A stretch of DNA of 64,000 nt from Candidatus Rokuibacteriota bacterium. GTDB taxonomy: Bacteria > Methylomirabilota > Methylomirabilia > Rokubacteriales > CSP1-6. Under the pieces are notes generated by a model, which saw only the letters and a list, made by a program, of their open reading frames with translations, had not been told where the DNA came from and made no database searches. Location of the stretch: NCBI GenBank assembly GCA_030647435.1, contig JAUSJX010000022.1, positions 85,605-149,604 of the forward strand, given 5' to 3'. Of this stretch, positions 24,757-33,282 are shown one piece after another (the first letter of the stretch is position 1; every line of letters starts with the position of its first letter). A program made the translations under genes and the position numbers.

Positions 24757-26202
24757 ATGGCGCTGAGTCCCGCTGTTCTTCGTGAGCTTGAGGGGATTCT
24801 TGGGGCCGGGGGGGTGGTGTCGACCCCGGAAGGGCGCATGGCGTACGAGTGCGACATGCATACGTTCTACAAGGGCGCGCCCGACGTGGTGGTGCTGCCT
24901 GAGACGACGGCGCAGGTCGCCCTGCTGGTGCGCCTCTGCCGGCGCGAGCACGTCGCCCTGGTACCGCGGGGCTCGGGCACGGGGCTGATCGGCGGCGCCA
25001 TGGCGCCCCATGGCGGTGTCATGGTCTCGCTGACGCGGATGAACCGGATCCTCGAGCTGGATTTCGCCAACCGCTGCGCGACCGTCCAGCCCGGGCTCAT
25101 CAACCTGTGGCTGTCCCAGGCCACCCGAGACGCCGGCTACTACTTCGCCCCGGATCCCTCCAGCCAGATGGTCTCCTCCATCGGCGGCAACGCTTCGACC
25201 AACGCGGGCGGCCCGCACTGCCTCAAGTACGGCATCACGGTCAATCACGTGCTGGGGCTCGAGGTCGTCACGGGGGCGGGGGAGATCCTGTCGGTGGGCG
25301 GCAAAGCGCACGACCACCCGGGCTACGACCTCACGGGCGCGCTCGTGGGCGGCGAAGGGACGCTCGGACTGCTGACGGCGATCACCGTGCGGCTCCTCCA
25401 CGTGCCCGCCGGCGTCCGGACCCTGCTCGCGTCCTTCTCCGCAATCGACGACGCCTCGGAGGCGGTCTCGGCCATCGTGGCGGCGGGCATCATCCCGGCG
25501 GCGCTCGAGATGATCGACGAGACCTTCGTCCGCGCCATCAACGAGGGCGTCGGCGCGGGCTATCCCAAGGGCGCGGGCGCCGTGCTGCTGATCGAGCTCG
25601 ACGGCCCCGCGGCGGAAATCGAGGCCCAGGCGGGGCGCATCGTGCAGATCTGCCGGGACCACGCCGCTCTCGAGATCCGGGTCGCCCAGGACGAGGCCGA
25701 GCGGGCGCTGCTCTGGAAGGGGCGCAAGGAGGCCGCCGGCGTGGTCGGCCGCATGTCGCCCGCCTGGATCCTGCAGGACGCCGTGGTGCCGCGCTCGCGG
25801 CTGCCGGAGATCATGCGGGAGGTGCAGGCCATCGGCGCGCGGCACCGACTCGTCATCGCCAACGTCTTCCACGCGGGCGACGGCAACCTCCACCCGATGA
25901 TCCTCTACAACGACCTCGAGCCCGGCGAGCTCGAGCGGGCCATCCTGGCCAACGACGAGCTGCTGCGCGCGTGCCTCACCATGGGCGGCAGCGTCACCGG
26001 CGAGCACGGCGTCGGACTCGACAAGGCCTCGAGCATGCCGCTCCAGTTCGGCGACGCCGATCTGAACTTCATGGCGCGCTTCAGGCGCGTTTTCGATCCC
26101 GACGGGATCATGAACCCCGGCAAGCTCTTGCCCTCGCACCCGGCCTGCGGCGAAGGCTTCAGGCCGTCCGTCCCCCGGCTTCCGGCCGGCGCCTGGGTCT
26201 GA
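24757..26202 (+). CDS. glcD: glycolate oxidase FAD-binding subunit GlcD
   Basis: FAD-linked dehydrogenase that oxidises glycolate or a related 2-hydroxyacid. The 481-residue protein has the FAD_binding_4 motif PRGSGTGLIGGAM (about residue 70), SSIGGNASTNAGGPHCLKYG, and the C-terminal FAD-oxidase segments NVFHAGDGNLHPMILY and GSVTGEHGVGLDK. First gene of a run with glcE, glcF, a cupin and lutABC. A D-lactate dehydrogenase activity is also possible because the families overlap. The ATG follows a promoter-free hairpin region, so the operon promoter was not located. Confidence 0.92.
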   Translation: MALSPAVLRELEGILGAGGVVSTPEGRMAYECDMHTFYKGAPDVVVLPETTAQVALLVRLCRREHVALVPRGSGTGLIGGAMAPHGGVMVSLTRMNRILELDFANRCATVQPGLINLWLSQATRDAGYYFAPDPSSQMVSSIGGNASTNAGGPHCLKYGITVNHVLGLEVVTGAGEILSVGGKAHDHPGYDLTGALVGGEGTLGLLTAITVRLLHVPAGVRTLLASFSAIDDASEAVSAIVAAGIIPAALEMIDETFVRAINEGVGAGYPKGAGAVLLIELDGPAAEIEAQAGRIVQICRDHAALEIRVAQDEAERALLWKGRKEAAGVVGRMSPAWILQDAVVPRSRLPEIMREVQAIGARHRLVIANVFHAGDGNLHPMILYNDLEPGELERAILANDELLRACLTMGGSVTGEHGVGLDKASSMPLQFGDADLNFMARFRRVFDPDGIMNPGKLLPSHPACGEGFRPSVPRLPAGAWV

Positions 26203-26204
26203 GC

Positions 26205-27515
26205 GTGGCCGTCTCGGCTCCGGCGCTCGGGGACGCGTTCGCCGCCATCGTCGGCGGCGAGCATCTCACCACGGCCCCATCGCAGCTCGCGGCCGCGGCG
26301 GTCGAGGGAGTGCCCCCGCGCTGGCTCGCCCGACCGGGTTCCCTTGACGAGGTCGGCAGGGTGATGTCCCTCGCATCCGTCGAGGGGCTGGCGGTCGCCC
26401 CACGGGGCAGCGGCTCGGCGCTCGATCTCGGAGCGCCACCGGCCCGGCTGGACGTGATTCTTGACCTCTCGCGCCTCACGGGTGTTCTCGAGTATGTCCC
26501 CGCCGATATGGTGGCGACGGTGCAGGCGGGCGTCACGCTCGATCTGCTGGCCCGCGAGCTGTGCAAGCACGGGCAGATGCTGGCGCTGGACCCCTACGGC
26601 GGTGGCTCGCGCAGCGTGGGCGGCGTGCTCGCGACGAATGCCAGCGGCCAGCGGCGCTTCCGCTACGGCACGGGGCGGGACCTCCTGCTCGGAGCCCGCT
26701 TCGTTCAGGCGGACGGCACCGTGACATGGGGCGGCTCCAAGGTCGTCAAGTCGGTGACCGGCTACGACATCCCGAAGCTTTTGACCGGCTCGCTCGGCAC
26801 CCTCGGCGTCATCGTCGAGGCGACGCTCAGGCTCCATCCCGTTCAACCCGCCTCCGGATCATGGCTCTTCTCCTTCACCTCGCGCGAGGCCGCGGGCTCG
26901 CTCGCCGCCGCCGTCCTCGCCTCCAGCCTCGAGCCCGAGCGCCTGGCGTGGCTCAATGCCGGGGCGCTCGAGCGCGTCGGGAGCGAGAGGGCCGAAGCGG
27001 CGCTGGCCGTGTCGGTCGCGACGGTGGCCGAGGCGGTGACGTCTCAGGGCGCCCTACTCGGCTCGATGGCGTCGCGACTCGGCGCGCGAGTCTCGGCGCT
27101 CGACGAGGGCTTCTGGACCCGGGTGGGCGGCGGGCTCGCGAGCTCCACCGTGGTGAAGCTCGCGAGTGAGATCCGCCGCCTGCCGTTCTGGGCCGGTGAG
27201 GTGGAGCGAGTGATATCCCGCCACGGCCTGACGGTGTCGCTCGTGGGCGAGGCGGGCAATGGGATTCTTCGCGCCGCAGTCGAGGGGAGTGTCTCCCCGG
27301 ACACGTGGGCGAGGGAGATCGTGGCGCCGCTTCGAGAGGCCCTCGCGGCCGAGGGCGGGAGTCTCGTGGTCGAGCGGGCGCCCCTCGACCTGAAGCGCGC
27401 CGCCGACGTCTGGGGACCGGTCCCGGAAACGGCGCTCGCCGTGATGAGGCGGCTCAAGACGGAGTTCGACCCGCGCGGGGTGCTGAACCCTGGGCGCTTC
27501 GTAGGCGGCCTATGA
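26205..27515 (+). CDS. glcE: glycolate oxidase FAD-binding subunit GlcE
   Basis: Second FAD-type subunit of glycolate oxidase, 436 residues. The FAD_binding_4 domain contains APRGSGSALDLG near residue 62 and the SVGGVLATNASGQRRFRYGTGRDLLLG segment near residue 133. The end, FDPRGVLNPGRFVGG, is the usual C-terminal motif of this subunit. GTG at 26205, two bases after the glcD stop, is chosen as the first start outside glcD. It overlaps glcF by 4 nt (ATGA at 27512). Confidence 0.9.
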   Translation: MAVSAPALGDAFAAIVGGEHLTTAPSQLAAAAVEGVPPRWLARPGSLDEVGRVMSLASVEGLAVAPRGSGSALDLGAPPARLDVILDLSRLTGVLEYVPADMVATVQAGVTLDLLARELCKHGQMLALDPYGGGSRSVGGVLATNASGQRRFRYGTGRDLLLGARFVQADGTVTWGGSKVVKSVTGYDIPKLLTGSLGTLGVIVEATLRLHPVQPASGSWLFSFTSREAAGSLAAAVLASSLEPERLAWLNAGALERVGSERAEAALAVSVATVAEAVTSQGALLGSMASRLGARVSALDEGFWTRVGGGLASSTVVKLASEIRRLPFWAGEVERVISRHGLTVSLVGEAGNGILRAAVEGSVSPDTWAREIVAPLREALAAEGGSLVVERAPLDLKRAADVWGPVPETALAVMRRLKTEFDPRGVLNPGRFVGGL

Positions 27516-28792
27516 GCACGGTGACGGCCGGTGCCGGCGCCGGCGCATTTGACACCACCGACGCGCCGTCCATGGAGGGGTTGAGAGCCTGCGTTCACTG
27601 CGGCATCTGCCTTCCGCAGTGCCCGACCTACCGCGTTCTCGGTCAGGAGATGGACTCCCCGCGCGGCCGCATCTACCTCATGCGCGCGGCGGCCGAAGGC
27701 CGCATCGGGCTCACGCCGGTCCTGGCGCGCCACCTCGACCTCTGCCTCGGCTGTCGCGGCTGCGAGACGGCCTGTCCCTCCGGAGTCCCATTCGGGCAGC
27801 TCCTTGAGGCGACCCGCGGTCAGCTGGAGCGGCAGGGCATCCGCGCGCCTGAGAGCGACCACGCGACCAGGCGCTGGGCGCTCGAGACCTTTCCGTACCC
27901 GGCCCGGCTGGCGCCGCTTCTCTGGGGGCTCCGCTTCTACCAGGCTTCGGGGCTCCAGGGCCTCGTGCGCGGGTCGGGTGTGCTGTCGCCGTGGAAAAGA
28001 CTCAAATCCATGGAGGCGCTGCTGCCCGCGATGTCGTCGGCCGCCCCGCTTCCCGAGTACATTCCCGCGCGCGGCAAGCCCCGGGGGCGCGCGGGGCTTC
28101 TGACCGGCTGCGTCCAGCGCTTCTTCTATTCGGACGTCAATGCGCGGACCGCGGGGCTGCTCTCGGCCGCCGGATGGGATGTGGTCGTGCCGCGGGCCCA
28201 GGGCTGCTGCGGGGCGCTCCACCTCCACGCGGGAAGACTCGACGAGTTCCGTGGAATGGCCTCGCGCATCATGGCTGTCTTCGGCGAGGTCGTGGACGTG
28301 GTGGTGACCAATGCGGCCGGCTGCGGCTCGGCGCTCAAGGAGTACGGTCACTGGCTTCCGGATGAGGGTGGGCCGGCCTTCGCGGCGAAGGTCAAGGACA
28401 TCTGCGAAGTGCTGGTCGAGTCGGATCTTCCTCTCGGGGAGATCAAGGAGACCGTCGCCTACCACGACGCCTGCCACCTGGTGCACGGCCAGAAGGTGCG
28501 CGCCCAGCCGCGCGAGCTCCTGCGCCGGATACCCGGGCTGACCGTGGTGGACATCAAGGATTCCGACCTGTGCTGCGGCAGCGCCGGGATCTACAATCTC
28601 ACCGAGCCCGCCATGGCCGAGAAGCTCGGCCGGATGAAGGTCGAGCGCATACGCGAGACCGGCGCGCGCATGGTGGCGGCGGGCAACCCGGGCTGTCTCA
28701 TGCAGATCGCGAAGCAGGCGCGTGAGATGGGCTTCGAGCTCGAGGTCGTCCACCCGGTCGATCTCCTGGCGCGCGCGCTGAGGGATGCATGA
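27512..28792 (+). CDS. glcF: glycolate oxidase iron-sulfur subunit GlcF
   Basis: Electron-transfer subunit of glycolate oxidase, 426 residues. The N-terminus binds two [4Fe-4S] clusters through CVHCGICLPQC (about residues 27-37) and CLGCRGCETAC (about 80-90). Two cysteine-rich CCG domains follow, seen as GCCGALHLHAGR with AAGCGS, and CCGSAGIYNLTEP with NPGCLMQ. With GlcD and GlcE it would pass electrons from the flavin to a membrane acceptor. Confidence 0.93.
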   Translation: MSTVTAGAGAGAFDTTDAPSMEGLRACVHCGICLPQCPTYRVLGQEMDSPRGRIYLMRAAAEGRIGLTPVLARHLDLCLGCRGCETACPSGVPFGQLLEATRGQLERQGIRAPESDHATRRWALETFPYPARLAPLLWGLRFYQASGLQGLVRGSGVLSPWKRLKSMEALLPAMSSAAPLPEYIPARGKPRGRAGLLTGCVQRFFYSDVNARTAGLLSAAGWDVVVPRAQGCCGALHLHAGRLDEFRGMASRIMAVFGEVVDVVVTNAAGCGSALKEYGHWLPDEGGPAFAAKVKDICEVLVESDLPLGEIKETVAYHDACHLVHGQKVRAQPRELLRRIPGLTVVDIKDSDLCCGSAGIYNLTEPAMAEKLGRMKVERIRETGARMVAAGNPGCLMQIAKQAREMGFELEVVHPVDLLARALRDA

Positions 28793-29142
28793 AGATCAGG
28801 ATCGAAGACCACGTCAAATTCGATGGCGCCAAGATGGCCAAGCTCGCGTTGGCGACGACGGCACGCGCGCAGCTCGACCTCTACTGCGTGGCGCCCGGCC
28901 AGTACCAGAAGCCCCACACCCACGCCGACCAGGACAAGATCTACTACGTGCTCGAGGGCGCCGGGCGTTTCTCTCTCGGCGGCAAGGAGGAGCGCGTGGC
29001 AGCCGGCGAGGCGCTCGTCGCGGCCGCCGGAGTCGAGCACGGGCTCTTCAACGACGGCGCCGATCCGCTGCTGGTCCTGGTGGTCGTGACGCCGCCGCCT
29101 CCCCACGGGACGGCGTCTCATGAATCGGGAGCCAAGTCGTGA
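28789..29142 (+). CDS. cupin-domain protein in the glycolate/lactate operon
   Basis: A 117-residue single cupin barrel. The metal-binding histidines of motif 1 are in KPHTHADQDKIYYVLEG (H-x-H, then a later Glu), and motif 2 contains AGVEHGLFN. Such small cupins often isomerise or bind a small acid, or act as sensors; here nothing fixes the role. It overlaps glcF (ATGA at 28789) and lutA (GTGA at 29139), so it is made with the hydroxyacid oxidases. Confidence 0.85.
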   Translation: MKIRIEDHVKFDGAKMAKLALATTARAQLDLYCVAPGQYQKPHTHADQDKIYYVLEGAGRFSLGGKEERVAAGEALVAAAGVEHGLFNDGADPLLVLVVVTPPPPHGTASHESGAKS

Positions 29143-29867
29143 GGGCCTCGATCATGATTACCTGTCTCGGCGACATGTTCTTCCCCGAGGTGGGAGTGGC
29201 CATGGTCACGCTCCTGCGGCGCCTGGGCGTGACCGTGGAGTTCCCCCAGGGACAGACCTGCTGCGGGATGCCGCTCTTCAACTCGGGCTATCACCACGAC
29301 GCGGCGGTCGTGGCGGCGCGGACGGTCGGGCTCTTCGCGGGCGCGGAGCACGTGGTCGTGCCCTCCGGCTCCTGCGCCTGGATGGTCAAGACCGAGTACC
29401 CGGGGCTCCTCAAGCACGATCCGGCGCTGAAGGCGGCGGCCGAGGCCCTGGCGAAGAAGACCTACGAGCTGTCGCAGTTCCTGGTGGACGTCCTCGGCGT
29501 GACCAACGTCGAGTCCTCGTTCAGGGGCAAGGTCACCTACCACGACTCCTGCCATCTGCTCCGCGGCCTGGGCGAGTCGCGCGCGCCGCGGACGTTGCTC
29601 AAGGGCGTCAAGGGCTGCGAGCTGGTGGAGCTGCCGGGCTCGGACGAGTGCTGCGGATTCGGCGGCTCCTTTTCGGTGAGGCTGCCCGAAGTGTCCACTG
29701 CGGTCCTCGACAAGAAGCTGGCCAACGCGGAGGGCACGGGCGTCGACTGTCTCGTTGCCTGCGACGCCGGCTGTCTCATGCAGATGGGCGGCGGGCTCAC
29801 GCGACGGGGATCGCGCGTGCGCGCGGTGCATCTCGCGCAGGTCCTGGCGCCGGCGGAAGTGCCGTGA
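29139..29867 (+). CDS. lutA: lactate utilisation protein A
   Basis: A 242-residue protein with two CCG cysteine-rich domains: TCCGMPLFNSGY with PSGSCAWM, and CCGFGGSFSVRLPE with CDAGCLMQM. In Bacillus subtilis LutABC oxidises L-lactate to pyruvate; LutA is the CCG-type subunit. GTG at 29139 overlaps the cupin stop. The gene order lutA-lutB-lutC is the standard one. Confidence 0.93.
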   Translation: MRASIMITCLGDMFFPEVGVAMVTLLRRLGVTVEFPQGQTCCGMPLFNSGYHHDAAVVAARTVGLFAGAEHVVVPSGSCAWMVKTEYPGLLKHDPALKAAAEALAKKTYELSQFLVDVLGVTNVESSFRGKVTYHDSCHLLRGLGESRAPRTLLKGVKGCELVELPGSDECCGFGGSFSVRLPEVSTAVLDKKLANAEGTGVDCLVACDAGCLMQMGGGLTRRGSRVRAVHLAQVLAPAEVP

Positions 29868-31294
29868 GCGACGCGAGCCTCCGGACTCCGTTCCCGGCGC
29901 GGGCGCACGCGGCGCTCGAGGACGCGCACCTGCAGGAGGCGCTCGGCATCGCGACGACCAAGTTCATCGGCCTCCGGAAGGAGGCCTTCGCGGGCTTCCC
30001 GGAGGGCGAGGCGCTCCGCGACAGGGCGCGCGCCATCAAGGAGGGGACGCTCCAGCAGCTGGACCGCCACCTCGAGCGCCTGGCCGACAACATCGAGCGG
30101 CTGGGCGGCCACGTCCACTGGGCGGCGACGGGGGACGAAGCGCGCGATATCGTCCTGCGCCTCTGCCGCGAGAATGGCGTCCGGATGGCCGTCAAGAGCA
30201 AGTCGATGGCGACGGAGGAGATCGAGCTCAACGACGCTCTCGAGGCGGCCGGCGTCAAGCCCATCGAGACCGACCTGGGGGAGTACATCATCCAGCTCGC
30301 CCACGAGAAGCCCTCGCACATCATCGCCCCCGCCATCCACAAGACCAAGGGGCAGGTCGCCGATCTCTTCTCGAAGGAGCTGGGCGGCCGCTTCGAGGCC
30401 GACCCGGAGGTGCTGACCGCCGTTGCCCGGAAGGAGCTCCGGCAGAAGTTCCTCGACGCCGACATGGGCATTACCGGCGCGAACTTCGCCGTGGCGGAGA
30501 CCGGGACCATCGTCCTCGTGACCAACGAGGGCAACGGGCGCATGGTCACCTCACTGCCGAGGATCCACGTGGCCGTCATGGGTATGGAGAAGGTCATCCC
30601 GACCATGACGGATTTGATGGTCTTCCTCGCCATCCTGGCGCGGAGCGCGACGGGGCAGAAGCTCTCCTCCTACACGACGCTCGTGCGCGGCCCGCGCCAG
30701 CCCGGCGAGAGCGAGGGGCCGGAAGAGCTCCACCTGATCCTGATGGACAACGGCCGCACCCGCCAGATCGCGGGGACGCTGCGCGAGGCGCTGTACTGCC
30801 TGCGCTGCGGCGCGTGTCTCAACGTCTGCCCCGTCTACCGCCAGATCGGCGGTCACGCGTACGGCTACACGTACCCAGGTCCCATCGGCATCCTGCTGAC
30901 GGCCATGCTCAAGGGCGCGGCCTCGGTCAAGGACCTCGCCCACGCCTCGTCCCTCTGCGGCGCGTGCAAGGACGTCTGCCCGGTGCGCATCGACATCCCG
31001 CGGATGCTGGTGGACCTCCGCGAGCAGCTCGACAGGGAGAAGATCGCGTCGTGGCCCGAACGGATGCTCTTCAGGGTGGCTCGGCGGATCATGACGTCGC
31101 CCGCGCTCTTCCGCCTCGGCGCGACACTCGGCCGCATCGCCCAGAGGCCCTTTGTCAGGAACGGCAGGCTCAGGGGGCTTCCGCTCTTCTTCGGAAAGTG
31201 GACGCGCACCCGCGACCTGCCGCCTGTCGCGTCCCGCACCTTCAGCGAGCGCTGGCCAGAGCTCGAAAACTCGAAAGACCTCGAGCGGCCATGA
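29864..31294 (+). CDS. lutB: lactate utilisation protein B (LUD domain plus iron-sulfur)
   Basis: A 476-residue protein. The LUD domain spans about residues 70-300 (VKSKSMATEEIELN, ITGANFAVAETGTIVLVTNEGN), and two [4Fe-4S] motifs follow: CLRCGACLNVC near residue 312 and CGACKDVC near residue 366. A C-terminal hydrophobic-basic tail completes the family pattern. GTG at 29864 overlaps the lutA stop. It is the central electron-transfer component of the lactate oxidase complex. Confidence 0.94.
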   Translation: MSDASLRTPFPARAHAALEDAHLQEALGIATTKFIGLRKEAFAGFPEGEALRDRARAIKEGTLQQLDRHLERLADNIERLGGHVHWAATGDEARDIVLRLCRENGVRMAVKSKSMATEEIELNDALEAAGVKPIETDLGEYIIQLAHEKPSHIIAPAIHKTKGQVADLFSKELGGRFEADPEVLTAVARKELRQKFLDADMGITGANFAVAETGTIVLVTNEGNGRMVTSLPRIHVAVMGMEKVIPTMTDLMVFLAILARSATGQKLSSYTTLVRGPRQPGESEGPEELHLILMDNGRTRQIAGTLREALYCLRCGACLNVCPVYRQIGGHAYGYTYPGPIGILLTAMLKGAASVKDLAHASSLCGACKDVCPVRIDIPRMLVDLREQLDREKIASWPERMLFRVARRIMTSPALFRLGATLGRIAQRPFVRNGRLRGLPLFFGKWTRTRDLPPVASRTFSERWPELENSKDLERP

Positions 31295-32040
31295 CGACCC
31301 GCGCCGAGTTTCTCGGGAGCATCCGTCAGGAGATGGCCAAGACGCGCGGCCTGTTCGAAGCGCGGCCCGTGCCGCGTCCCGCCGGCGCCGGACAGGCCGC
31401 CGAGGTCGTCAGGCGCCAGATGCTCGAGCGCTGGCCCCCGGCCCTCGAGCGCTTTCGCGAAGAGTTCGAGCGCGTCGCCGGCGTCTTCCACCGGGTTTCG
31501 AGCATGGACGAGGTCCCGGGGGTGATACGTCGCATCGCCCAGGAGCGCCAGGCGACGAGCGTCCTGTCATGGCATCCGGAAGCGCTGGGCCTCGACCTCC
31601 GCGGGAGCCTGGGGGCGGACGGGTTCGCGGTTACCGTGGCTCCGGACGGCGACCCTGACGCGGCGGCGCGCGCGAGCCACCGGGACGCCGCGGCCCGCGC
31701 CGAGATCGGCGTGACCGGCGTCGACTGGGCCCTGGCGGAGACCGGCACGCTCGTTCTCGTGTCGGGCAGGGGACGGCCGCGCTCGACATCGCTCCTGCCG
31801 GCGACGCATGTGGCCGTCTTCGGGCACGACAGGCTGGTCGAGTCGCTGGAGCAGGTCGGGGTCATGCTGGAGGCTCTTCACGTCAACCCAGCGCTCAGCA
31901 TGTCGGGCGCCGTCATCAACTTCATCACCGGCCCCTCGCGCACCGCCGACATCGAGCTGACGCTCACGCGCGGCGTCCACGGGCCGAAGGAAGTTCACGC
32001 CATCTTCGTGGAGACGCCCAACTTCGTGAAGACCCAATGA
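31291..32040 (+). CDS. lutC: lactate utilisation protein C (LUD domain)
   Basis: A 249-residue LUD-domain protein, third subunit of the LutABC lactate oxidation system. It shows the same core as LutB (GVTGVDWALAETGTLVLVSG) and the C-terminal SGAVINFITGPSRTADIELTLTRGVHGP, which is the LutC signature. The overlap with lutB is ATGA at 31291-31294 and with the next gene ATGA at 32037-32040. Confidence 0.94.
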   Translation: MTTRAEFLGSIRQEMAKTRGLFEARPVPRPAGAGQAAEVVRRQMLERWPPALERFREEFERVAGVFHRVSSMDEVPGVIRRIAQERQATSVLSWHPEALGLDLRGSLGADGFAVTVAPDGDPDAAARASHRDAAARAEIGVTGVDWALAETGTLVLVSGRGRPRSTSLLPATHVAVFGHDRLVESLEQVGVMLEALHVNPALSMSGAVINFITGPSRTADIELTLTRGVHGPKEVHAIFVETPNFVKTQ

Positions 32041-32453
32041 CCGAGCGCCTCTTCACGGCGGCCGAGATCAACGCGCTGATCCCGCGGCTCAGCGATCTCA
32101 TGGGCGAGGCGATGGAGCTCCACCGGAGAGCAAGCGCGCTCCAGGAGGCGCTCGGTGAGGAGCGCGAGCGGATCAGGGTCTCGGGCGGCGCCATGGTGGA
32201 CCAGCGCGACTGGAAGGCGCGGGCCGAGAGGCTCGATGGCTACGCGATCGAGGTCAAGCAGGTGCTCCAGCAGGTCCTCGACATGGGCGGCGTGACGAAG
32301 GACCTCGAGATGGGGTTGGTGGACTTTCCAGGGCTGGTGCCCCAGGTGGCGGGGTCCCAGCCGGTCAATCTCTGCTGGAAGCACGGGGAGGACGCGGTCC
32401 GCTTCTGGCACGGCTTCGACGAGGGGTATGGGCAGAGGAGGCCGCTCCCGTGA
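32037..32453 (+). CDS. DUF2203 family protein
   Basis: A 138-residue protein of the DUF2203 family, function unknown. The family pattern is visible: FTAAEINALIPRLSDLMGEAMEL at the start, then a helical middle, then GLVDFPGLV and the C-terminal LCWKHGEDAVRFWHGFDEGY. The helical heptad-like N-terminal half suggests a coiled coil. Coupled to lutC and to the HAD gene by 4-nt overlaps. Confidence 0.85.
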   Translation: MTERLFTAAEINALIPRLSDLMGEAMELHRRASALQEALGEERERIRVSGGAMVDQRDWKARAERLDGYAIEVKQVLQQVLDMGGVTKDLEMGLVDFPGLVPQVAGSQPVNLCWKHGEDAVRFWHGFDEGYGQRRPLP

Positions 32454-33196
32454 CGCCGTCGGCCGTCCTCTTCGACCTGTTCGACACGCTCGTCCTCCTG
32501 GACCGCTCGAGGCTGCCTGAGGTGCACGTCAAGGGCAAGACGCGCCGCACGACGGCCGGGCATCTCCACCGCGCCTTCCAGCCGTTCGCTCCCGGCCTCT
32601 CCTTGGAGGACTTCGTCGACGCGCTCTTCTGGAGCTGGCAGGAGGCGGAGCGCATTCGCGGCGAGAGCCTCCGGGAGGTGACGGCGCCCGAGCGCTTCGG
32701 CATGATGTTCGCGCGCCTCGGCCTCGGCCACGGGATGGTGCCCCCGGAGGCGCTCCAGATGCTGCTGGCGACCCACATGCAGGAGCTCTCGAAGGCCGTG
32801 GTCTTCCCCGAGCACCACGGCGACCTGCTGAGGGGCCTCAAGAAGCGCCACAGGCTGGCGGTCGTCTCCAACTTCGACTACACGCCGATGGCGTGGCACG
32901 TCCTCGAGCGGGAAGGGGTGGCCGACCTCTTCGAGACCGTGGTCGTCTCCGACGCGGTCGGCTGGCGCAAGCCCAAGCCCGTCATCTTCGAGCTGGCGCT
33001 GAGACGGCTGAGCGCAGCTCCCGGCGAGGCGCTCTTCGTCGGCGACCGCGCGGACATCGACGTCGCGGGCGCCCAGGGCGTGGGTATGGCCGCGGCCTGG
33101 ATCAACCGTGACGGGAGCCCCTTGCCCGAGGGCGTGCAGGCTCCCGAGTTCGAGATACGGGACCTGGCCGAGCTCGAGCACATCTTGGGTGTGTAG
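32450..33196 (+). CDS. HAD-superfamily hydrolase
   Basis: A 248-residue phosphatase-like HAD protein with the nucleophile motif DLFDTLVLLD (about residues 7-16), motif II VVSNFD near residue 142, the lysine in WRKPKPVIFELAL, and motif IV GDRADIDVAGA. Position at the end of the glycolate/lactate operon makes phosphoglycolate phosphatase an attractive idea, because its product is the GlcDEF substrate, but other HAD phosphatases look alike. The stop codon lies in a short 16-bp tandem repeat. Confidence 0.85.
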   Translation: MTPSAVLFDLFDTLVLLDRSRLPEVHVKGKTRRTTAGHLHRAFQPFAPGLSLEDFVDALFWSWQEAERIRGESLREVTAPERFGMMFARLGLGHGMVPPEALQMLLATHMQELSKAVVFPEHHGDLLRGLKKRHRLAVVSNFDYTPMAWHVLEREGVADLFETVVVSDAVGWRKPKPVIFELALRRLSAAPGEALFVGDRADIDVAGAQGVGMAAAWINRDGSPLPEGVQAPEFEIRDLAELEHILGV

Positions 33197-33218
33197 CATC
33201 TGGGGCGTGTAGCATCTG
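33187..33218 (+). repeat. two 16-bp tandem units over the HAD gene stop codon
   Basis: GGGTGTGTAGCATCTG (33187-33202) and GGGCGTGTAGCATCTG (33203-33218) differ at one base. Each carries a TAG; the first is the stop of the HAD gene. Degenerate GCATCC pieces follow to about 33248. Confidence 0.8.
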
Positions 33219-33282
33219 GGGCATCCAGGGCCCGATTCGGCGCATCCAAAGGGCGAGACCAAACCGAAGGCGAGGAGAGGAC

